Shown piece by piece: positions 57,166 to 64,000 of a DNA stretch of 64,000 bases. Position 1 is the stretch's first letter. Each line of letters starts with the position of its first letter. The stretch is from Serripes groenlandicus (lineage: Eukaryota > Mollusca > Bivalvia > Cardiida > Cardiidae). A program made the translations under genes and the position numbers. The notes beneath the pieces were generated by a model. That model did not search any database and was not told the DNA's origin. It was given only the letters and a program-made list of their open reading frames with translations. Where the stretch lies: positions 7,799,668 to 7,863,667 of the forward strand of contig JASEVX010000017.1 of assembly GCA_031761405.1 (NCBI GenBank), in the 5' to 3' direction.

Positions 57166-57330
57166 GAGAGTTTCTCTTTTTTTTCCAACTTTTGTACCTT
57201 TTGAGACCCAATTTTGAAGCTTCAGAATGTTTCAAAGTTAAAGATATATTATAGTACTTCGCAGCTAACAATATTTCATCCCCGCCTAGGGCATATGGGA
57301 TATTCATTTCCATCAGGTCTAGTTCATGTC
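57165..57330 (-). pseudogene. Exon-like fragment, possibly OTU-related
   Basis: After a TTCAG acceptor-like site (57331-57335) the minus strand reads HELDLMEMNIPYALGGDEIL then LAAKYYNISLTLKH. The order Gly-Gly/Asp-Glu-Ile then a hydrophobic 'laa.yyni.l' resembles the C-terminal part of OTU cysteine protease domains. It is a single short piece, without catalytic residues that I can place, and may be an isolated exon or a chance frame. I do not assign a function. Confidence 0.25.
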
Positions 57331-57443
57331 TGAATTTAAAAATTCAGCATTGAAAGGATACTCCTAAAATCGACAGTAATTACGAAAACCAAAGACCGCG
57401 GTCAATCGATGACGATTTTGAACACATCAGCGTTTTATATTGA

Positions 57444-57857
57444 CAACGCACACATTTTAGATGTAGACCTTTTAAAACATCGTATGTTGGAAATGCATCT
57501 CAGGGAAAGCCGAGAATGGTGATTGTACAGTTCGATAATGTTGATGATAAAATGAAACTCTTCAAATACCGTGATCCATTGAGACACAAGAATATTCGAA
57601 TCTCAAATGACCTAAGCTATATACAGCGCCAGATAATAAAGAAAGCAAACGATCAGGGACAAATAGCCTATTTCAAAAATGGAAAGTTGATTACAGAACC
57701 TAAGGGACGACGTACAAATCAAGGAACATATCAACGTGGAATACGTACATTAGATGATCGAAATCGTGAGTTCCTAAGAAACAGTAATTCTAAAGAAAAA
57801 ACTCATGCGGAAACAGAGATACATGTATCCCATGAAAATACTATGCTTGAAACATAG
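57444..57857 (+). pseudogene. LINE ORF1-like C-terminal region
   Basis: The frame is open from 57444. GKPRMVIVQFDNVDDKMKLF followed by RHKNIRISNDLSYIQRQIIK resembles the C-terminal nucleic-acid-binding part of LINE ORF1-type proteins ('KPR.IVV.F..'). It ends at TAG (57855-57857). The endonuclease continues in the same frame right after this stop. The N-terminal part is missing, so the element is 5'-truncated or the upstream part has decayed. Confidence 0.55.
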
Positions 57858-58994
57858 GAAAACGGCCGACGCTCTACACAAACGCTTGGTTTATCACTTA
57901 TAACATGGAACGTAGAGGGTATTAGATCTAAATTGTCGCCTGATAATATAAATTTCCTTATTGAGTATGACATAATTGGCCTTCAAGAGACTTGGATGAT
58001 AGATGATATTGACTATAGTTTCTATTTCCCTAATCACATATCATATGTATGTAAAGCAAAGAAGTCATTGGTCGGGGGCCGACCTATGGGCGGTGTACTA
58101 GTCTTAGTTAATGAAAGACTAGGTAAATTAGTGAAAAGAATCTGTGAATATTTTGAATTTGGTATTATTCTCATATTAGATAAAACACTACTTGATGTTG
58201 AACGTGACTGTGTATACATTTCAGTATATATACCACCTGATGGTTCACCATTCTATCATAATAGCACATACTGTGGCTTAAATACAATAGAAAATATAAT
58301 TAATAACCATAACTTAACAGATTTCCATATTGTATTGAATGGCGACTTAAACGCACGCACCGGAACTTATGAAGATGCAATTGTAACGAATATCGGAAGT
58401 GTTCCAGAACTCAGCGAGTTTGAGGATATTATTAACTCAGACTTAGGTACTCTACGATCGAATTCTGATACTAAAGTGAATAAGTACGGCAAACAATTAA
58501 TAACGGTTTGCCAATCGTATGAGTTACGTATCGTTAATGGACGGTTTGGTAAAGACACTGGCAAAGGGGATTACACGTTTTTTAGCACCAATGGATGCAG
58601 TGTGATTGACTATTTTATTGTTTCCAAACCGATAATTAATATAATATCTAACTTTCAAATAATAAGTTATCCAGAAAGTTCTCATATGCCTGTTTTGTTA
58701 ATGCTAAAATGTCCTTTTATATCAGAACCACGTAACACTCTAGGAAATAAACACCTGGCTGTTACACGTTATGATATAAATACTGACAATCAAGATGCTT
58801 ATTTACAGTCGCTTGCTAACGAATTTGACGACAATTGCGTACAAACATTTGAAAACATCGTGAAAAACTATGATACAGACATAAACATCGTTATTAAAGA
58901 GTTTGAAAATATTTTGCTAACAAGCTCAGATAGCTATAAAAAGAGTGTTAAGTCAAATCCCTGTTGTAAGAAAACAGGCTGGTTTGACAAATAA
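57858..58994 (+). pseudogene. LINE AP-type endonuclease domain
   Basis: It begins ITWNVEGIRSKL (the N of TWNVEG is the metal-binding Asn) and continues LIEYDIIGLQETW (catalytic Glu), YISVYIPPDG, IVLNGDLNARTG (GD.N motif), and SVIDYFIVSK with SESSHMPVLL-type end (SSHMPV, catalytic His). All main motifs of the APE family used for nicking target DNA are present. The frame ends at TAA 58992-58994 in the linker to the reverse transcriptase, and the reading continues in the same frame beyond, so this stop looks like a mutation. Confidence 0.8.
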
Positions 58995-58997
58995 TGT

Positions 58998-59404
58998 ATG
59001 TTGTATAAGAAAAAAGCAAGAGTTAACCTTAAACGCTTTCGGTCCAGCCGAAATGTAGACGATTTGAAAACATACATAGACCATAAGGCATCGTATAAAT
59101 CTATATGTAAATGGAAAAGGCATATACATAGTAAACATCAAATAAATAAAATGGAAAAGTCTATTAAAAATAGCAAAATCTTTTGGAGAGAAATACGTAA
59201 TTTAACTAATAAACCAAAAGTTACAAATAATATATCACTAGAAGATTGGTACAATCATTTTCGTTCATTGTTTAATAGCGACAGTTGTCACGACACAAAC
59301 GATGCGAGCGAAATACATGCTATAAATCAGGATAATTTGGACGAGCTAGTGTTCTATTCGATTCTCCTATTGATGATGATGAGATATTATCTAGCATCAA
59401 CAAG
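58998..59404 (+). pseudogene. LINE linker between endonuclease and RT
   Basis: The reading MLYKKKARVNLKRFRSSRNV and then IFWREIRNLTNKPKVTNNIS with LEDWYNHFRSLF is a typical 'K..R.W..IR' linker with the 'W..HF..LF' motif before the RT. Near 59351-59372 the sense moves to another frame, in which DSPIDDDEILSSINKMNVNK joins the RT. A 1-base indel is the simplest cause. Confidence 0.7.
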
Positions 59405-61315
59405 ATGAATGTTAATAAAGCATCATCTGGTTGTATAACGCCCCATCATGTCAAATTCGGGATTCCCGTGTTGTTGCCATATATACGTATGTTGTTTAAC
59501 AGGATATATTTTACTGGAGAATTTCCTTCAAGTTGGTCAAAATGTTTGCTTATACCCATTTACAAAAAGGGTAATGTCCAAGATCCAGGTAATAACAGGG
59601 GAATTGCGCTAATGGATATACTTAGTAAGGTATACACAACGATAATAACAAAAAGGTTAACATTTTATGTCGAATCACATTCAAGGTTAACTGAGTCACA
59701 GGCCGGTTTCCGAACTGACTACAATACGGTAGACAATGCTTTTGCTTTATACTCAATAATCACAAAGTATCTTAGTAGGAAACGAAAAACAATTTATGTT
59801 GCTTTTATAGATTTCGAAAAGGCCTTTGACTCTGTTAACCGACCATTATTGTACAATGTTTTACTTAAAAATGGTATAAAAGGTAATTTATTCAGAGCTA
59901 TAAAGTCTATCTATAATAGTGTGAAGGCCTGTGTTAAAAAAGAGAATGACGTAAGTGACGTTTTCTCGTGCCCAGTCGGTCTTAAACAGGGATGTCCTTT
60001 AAGCCCTATTTTATTTTCGTTATTTATTAACGAACTTCATGATGTAATGAAAAACAGTGACGTCAGAGGCATACAGCTTTTCCTGGATATAACGGAAATT
60101 TTTATGCTTATGTTTGCAGACGACATTGGGCTTATTTCTGACACTGTCATTGGACTGCAAAGAGATTTGAACCATCTGCAGGACTATTGTAATAATTATA
60201 AGGTAAAGGTCAACATAAATAAAACAAAAATCGTAGTATTTAAAAACGGGGGACAATTATCTAAAAAGGAACACTGGTCATATAATGGGAAATCATTAGA
60301 AGTTGTTCAAAATTTCTCATATGTGGGTATCAACTTCACAAATAGAATGTCATTGTTTAAAATGGCAGAATCCGCTTCTCTCAAGGCAAAGAAAGTTGTA
60401 ATGTATTTATTTTACGCATTTAATAAATTGTCATACATACCAGTTAAGACTTTCCTCAAAGTATTTGATACCAAAATACTTCCAATTATGCTCTATGGCT
60501 CGGAGATATGGGGCCTTACACCTATGAACTCTATTGAACAAGTGCAGATTTGTGCATGTAAACGCTTATTAAAAATAGGTATGGAAGCTTGCAATCTTTC
60601 AGTTTTAGGTGATACGGGTAGATACCCAGTTCACATTATGTCATCTAAAAAAGTAATTAAATACTGGATTCGAATAACTACATTGCCACATAATAGGTAC
60701 GTAAAATTATGCTACAATATGTTAATGTATTACGACAATATAGGATATACAAATTGGGTAACTTCTGTTCGTCTTAACTTATATAGTAACGGGTTTGGTC
60801 ATATTTGGGAAGCTCAATGCGTAGAAAATGAAAACCTTTTTATCTATAACTATACACAGCGTCTTAAAGACCAATATATGCAACAATGGAGAGCTGACTG
60901 CATACAAAATAGGAAACTCAATTATTACTGCGGGTATAAACAATTATTTTCTCAAGAATCGTATCTATCTGTAATTGATGTGAGTAAATTCAGAACTTGC
61001 CTGGCAAACTTTAGAAATTCATGTCACTGTCTTATGATCGAGAAAGGCAGACATTATGGCATATCAAGAGAAAATCGTTTCTGTGTCTATTGTGAATCCA
61101 GTATCGAGGACGAGCTACATTTCCTATTGTGCTGTCCATTATATGCCGATATTCGGACAAAGTATATAGCTGAGAGATATGTTAAAAAGCCAAATGAAAC
61201 TTCTTTCTATAATATAATGTCTGCAAAAAATGAGCTGGTTATGCGTAATTTGGCAATGTTTCTTTTCTATGCCTTTAAAAGGAGATCAGAATATCTCGAT
61301 GGACAGGATTTATGA
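59405..61315 (+). CDS. LINE reverse transcriptase
   Basis: 636 residues are open, from within the 'NKASSGCITPHHVKFG' motif of RT block 1. The order is: LIPIYKKG, NNRGIALMDILSKVY, QAGFRTDYNTVDNAF, FIDFEKAFDSVNR (first catalytic Asp), GLKQGCPLSPILFSLFINEL, MLMFADDIGLIS (FADD catalytic pair), VNINKTKIVVF and SYVGINFT. A C-terminal Cys-His cluster CVYCESSIEDELHFLLCCPL lies near residue 565. The enzyme copies LINE RNA at the nicked target. The domain itself is intact, but it lacks its endonuclease in frame, so the element cannot be active as read. Confidence 0.85.
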   Translation: MNVNKASSGCITPHHVKFGIPVLLPYIRMLFNRIYFTGEFPSSWSKCLLIPIYKKGNVQDPGNNRGIALMDILSKVYTTIITKRLTFYVESHSRLTESQAGFRTDYNTVDNAFALYSIITKYLSRKRKTIYVAFIDFEKAFDSVNRPLLYNVLLKNGIKGNLFRAIKSIYNSVKACVKKENDVSDVFSCPVGLKQGCPLSPILFSLFINELHDVMKNSDVRGIQLFLDITEIFMLMFADDIGLISDTVIGLQRDLNHLQDYCNNYKVKVNINKTKIVVFKNGGQLSKKEHWSYNGKSLEVVQNFSYVGINFTNRMSLFKMAESASLKAKKVVMYLFYAFNKLSYIPVKTFLKVFDTKILPIMLYGSEIWGLTPMNSIEQVQICACKRLLKIGMEACNLSVLGDTGRYPVHIMSSKKVIKYWIRITTLPHNRYVKLCYNMLMYYDNIGYTNWVTSVRLNLYSNGFGHIWEAQCVENENLFIYNYTQRLKDQYMQQWRADCIQNRKLNYYCGYKQLFSQESYLSVIDVSKFRTCLANFRNSCHCLMIEKGRHYGISRENRFCVYCESSIEDELHFLLCCPLYADIRTKYIAERYVKKPNETSFYNIMSAKNELVMRNLAMFLFYAFKRRSEYLDGQDL

Positions 61316-61660
61316 ATTTCTAAAGTGGGTTAAGCTCGTTCTTTTATTATGAGATTGTATTTGTATCGCATGATTACCGTATGTTAGTGATATAATATAT
61401 GTTTTACTATATATACTATAGTTATAGATACTATACTGATTTAACAATTGAGACATGTTTGATTATTGCAATATTAATGTTAAACGAATTTGTATAGCAA
61501 TGATGTTCTTGTAGATAGGGCACATTATTGTTTATTTGTATCATTATTAATTTGATTTTATGATATCCCTTACACAAAATCACAATTTGTAAAATGTATA
61601 AATGTATACAACTTGTGTATGGGCCGGTGGCCCGATTATGCAATAAAATCTGAATTGAAT
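61316..61660 (+). terminator. LINE 3' end
   Basis: AT-rich 3' untranslated region. The short GC hairpin at 61621-61633 followed by 'aataaaatctg' and TTGAA-type repeats fits the LINE 3' end that the reverse transcriptase recognises (family knowledge). After 61660 the sequence 'gttacgtttaataag' matches the 3' flank of BTB-BACK copies 1 and 2, which fixes the boundary. Confidence 0.65.
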
Positions 61661-61704
61661 TGAGTTACGTTTAATAAGATATGCTGATTTAGATTACTTA
61701 TCTC

Positions 61705-63779
61705 TCAGTAGTAATAATCGCTGTCGTAGTAGTCATGATCATGGTCATGGTCATAGTCAGAGTCATAGTCATAGTAATAGTCATTGGTCTCACTATAACT
61801 ATTACACTCATCAGATGTATCATTATAATGAAAAGAGTAATCTTCATCAACAAAACCACCGGAGTACTTTCCCCTAATTTTGATTTCAGATGATCTCTGT
61901 AGCTTACAATGTGGACAATTCAATGCACATGAAAGTCTCTCTTTCGACACTTTTATCTGAAATATATTTTTGCCCGGATCTTCATTTCCCCAATGTTGTG
62001 GCTCATATATTGGCAAGTCTTCCCATATCTCTTCTGGGATACCTGCATGATCTTGAACTGCGACCATCAACTTTTCGTGCGTCGTGGATTTGAATACTGG
62101 TCGTTTTGTTCGGTCGTAATGGTACCATCTGTTCTCACAAAAATAATACTTGTGATAATAAATATATTTGGGTTTCTCTGGACACCATTTGTACTCATTT
62201 ATCTGGTAATTGTTCAATAAACTTGATCCCATTTCTTTGGCAATTGTAACAAAACGCACATTATCATAAATGACAAAACTATTTCCGATTTCAGCAAATT
62301 TGTCGATTTTTTGTAGGCGTATCCCTAATCGCATTGGATCTATAGTCTCGAGAGAACTATCTGTTCTGTTGTATAGATATAACAGATGTGTGTCGCGTTG
62401 TAGCATATATCTGTAATTACAGAAATGTGTTCCTTGACCCTTAAATGTCGGTATTGACACCAACATCATGTCTCTATGACATATAGGACGTGTGATATAA
62501 AGAAATCCAGATTTCTACATGGCGGCCATCTTGGATCCCAATATGGCCGCCAAAACTGTCAGCTGACACTATCTGTAAACACGGAAATGGGTTCCTTGAC
62601 CCTGAAAATGTGGGTGTAGACACCAAAATCATAAATTTATGTTGTTTATAGGCCGAGATATGGTGGATAGTAGGTTTCAACAGCGGCCATTTTGAAATCC
62701 AAGATGGCCGCTGTTGGGGGATTATGAAAAATTGCCAACATTGGTTTTCATGTTCCCCGATAGTCTAAAAATGATCCCTGAAAGTTTCAAAGAGTATACC
62801 AAAAATTACATATGGGTCCCATAACCTAACTGACTAATAGCAATGGTTGTTTTATTTGCGCAGACATGAGACACAGCCCCTCTCAATGACAGGATAGGTA
62901 CTGTCGTTGTTACGCCATTTCCTATTTTTCCAATGTTCAGTTGTGAAACTGAAAACCGTCTCGTTTTAAAACGGGAGTTGAATGCACTGCTTTTATCTCT
63001 GTAATATTTAACTTCGTAGTTAGATATAACAATGAGTTCATCCTCATGCATGCATTTCTTTTCCAAAATTGATGCACGCTCTTTTGTGCCATGGTAATGT
63101 ACATCTTTAACATCAGACCGTTTTACAGAGTTGTTGTCAAAGTCTATAATATACACACATGCATTATTAAATAATCTGTCATAAATGTATGCCTCGGAGC
63201 CATCTTTTCCACGAACGAATTCAATATCACTATTGTAAAATCTGTCGGGGCGCATTTCTTCATTTTCGATGTTCAAAGAGCACCATCTGTGTCTGTTCAT
63301 ATCGTAACAAGGTAGTTTGTTGTCGGAGTAATTGTCCGGAAATAGTAGAATTTCACAAGAACTCATTCAAGTGACTCCAACTGAGCAATACAACTTGAAG
63401 ACGCATCTAGTTCATGGACCAAACGCTCGTGCATGACAACATTTGTAATAAAACTTCTTTCCATATCAGCGAAATTAATATGTTTTAGAAATCTTTGAAA
63501 TACCCACTTCCTATTTTGTCTACTTTTCGTCCAACGAACCAGAAAGGAGAACTTATCACTTGCCTTTATATGCCACAAGTTAGCATCCTCCAGAATATAT
63601 TCGACTGAGTCTGTAGTCAGGTCCATCATTTCGTCCATCTGCATCAGGTCAGGTAGGCGACCTTTCAGGTAATCCTCGTAAGACGACAGGGAGAACTCGT
63701 AGAGACTTGCTAGTTTTATCATGTCCAGGCAATTGTCGTCGGTGATCTTTGTGTTATTTATCCACATAACACATTCAGC
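61705..63779 (-). pseudogene. BTB-BACK kelch-like copy 3, exon 4, broken
   Basis: It begins after a TTCAG acceptor with the sense AECVMWINNTKITDDNCLD and has a good BACK domain. Near 63366 four bases are missing compared with copy 2, shifting the frame inside 'QLESLE..SCEILLF'. About 32 residues (EEQPT...ASHPFER region) are deleted in frame near 63000. At 62412-62838 a foreign sequence interrupts the kelch-like part. The last part, from MLQRDTHLLYLYNRTDSSLE to a very long D/Y/H tail, is intact to the stop. Exons 1-3 should lie beyond 64000. It could be expressed as fragments, but not as a full BTB-BACK protein. Confidence 0.82.
62412..62838. mobile_element. ~430-bp insertion in copy 3
   Basis: It breaks the reading between ANKTTIAI and MLQRDTH. 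It contains two diverged direct repeats sharing 'gttccttgaccct.aaa.tg' and 'gacaccaa.atcat', and the phrases 'ggcggccatcttggat' and 'aagatggccgct' in inverted order, which suggest a foldback or MITE-like repeat. GT and AG occur near the borders, but splicing there would not restore the frame. I did not find a clear target duplication. Confidence 0.65.
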
Positions 63780-64000
63780 CTGAATATTAAAAAAACGGAC
63801 AACTGATTATCATGTGCTGAACCGGACCTTTAACTGTAAAATGCCTGTGTTATTCAACATTCATTGAGGTAGAATTCATTAATTGAAAACAATCTATTTT
63901 TGCCGTGAGTATTCCAACTGAATTGTAAATCCTATCATTTTAATATCTAACTCACAAACTCATGGCCGTAGGCATTTTCGACCAATATAGATCAAGGTTA
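63780..64000. other. Intron 3 of copy 3 (partial)
   Basis: 'caactgattatcatgtgctg' to 'attgaggtagaattcattaa' matches intron 3 sequence of copies 1 and 2 just upstream of their exon 4. The window ends here. Confidence 0.6.

Larger units (their letters stand above)
57400..61660 (+). mobile_element. LINE (non-LTR retrotransposon), 5'-truncated and broken
   Basis: ORF1-like end, AP-type endonuclease and reverse transcriptase follow in the order of a LINE. The 3' end has the stem 'gggccggtggccc' (61621-61633), 'gcaataaaatctg' and a short 'aattgaattga' tail. It lies 45 bp beyond the stop of the BTB-BACK pseudogene on the opposite strand. Clade not assigned. Three lesions (two stops and a frameshift) make it non-functional unless they are sequence errors. 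Confidence 0.85.

Noticed and set aside
62412..62838. Intron in BTB-BACK copy 3
   Set aside because: GT and AG are present near the borders, but joining them leaves the frame wrong, and copies 1 and 2 have no intron there.

Overview
The window reads as AT-rich nuclear DNA of an invertebrate, most likely a bivalve mollusc. This is inferred from intron-containing BTB-BACK genes in tandem copies, tRNA-headed SINEs ending in a CGTTAAACCCCAATCAAT-type tail, many MITEs, a LINE and a Polinton/Maverick relative. Nothing looks bacterial: there are no operons, Shine-Dalgarno sites or rRNA genes.

Layout. (1) 0-3 kb holds degenerate tandem repeats and a duplicated ~1 kb block. (2) 3.1-9.05 kb, minus strand: a complete four-exon BTB-BACK gene (copy 1, about 683 aa) whose intron 2 carries a 2.7-kb TTAA-flanked element. 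(3) 9-19 kb: its 5' flank, rich in MITEs and SINEs. (4) 19.3-28.35 kb, minus strand: BTB-BACK copy 2 with the same exon structure and phases (about 680 aa). (5) 28.4-41.6 kb: a direct paralogue of 9-13.6 kb, enlarged by a 6.8-kb TIR element (30.6-37.4 kb), a 3.9-kb TIR element nested in it, and a ~32-copy 54/55-bp minisatellite (39.3-41.07 kb). (6) 42,205-51,501: a 9.3-kb almost perfect palindrome, described next. (7) 52-57 kb: a third partial copy of the flanking block, SINEs and ~180-bp repeats. (8) 57.4-61.66 kb: a broken LINE inserted in the 3' flank of (9) BTB-BACK copy 3 (61.7-63.78 kb), a pseudogene whose upstream exons lie beyond the right edge.

The main discovery is the palindrome. 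Both ends carry the same inverted terminus starting AGTAGTATAGG, and it is flanked by a 6-bp direct repeat (aagctc). Each arm carries one intact copy of a 380-aa FtsK/HerA (A32-type) packaging ATPase of the Polinton kind, fused to an N-terminal C2H2 finger and a 13-copy GAPGAHL heptad array. The two copies are divergent and meet at a 3-nt centre. No DNA polymerase, integrase, protease or capsid gene is visible. My interpretation is a non-autonomous 'mirror' Polinton, possibly an integrated copy-back product of protein-primed replication.

A second discovery is a pair of ultra-short palindromic insertions (31 and 35 bp) with identical CAGGGACACTATAT ends and 7-bp target duplications. They look like transposons reduced to little more than their terminal repeats. 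The 3.9-kb element has CAGGG ends and a 7-bp duplication too.

Exon coordinates are my own splice readings: each junction has GT/AG and matching phase in both intact genes, but no transcript data were available. Family names are from recognition, not from searches.
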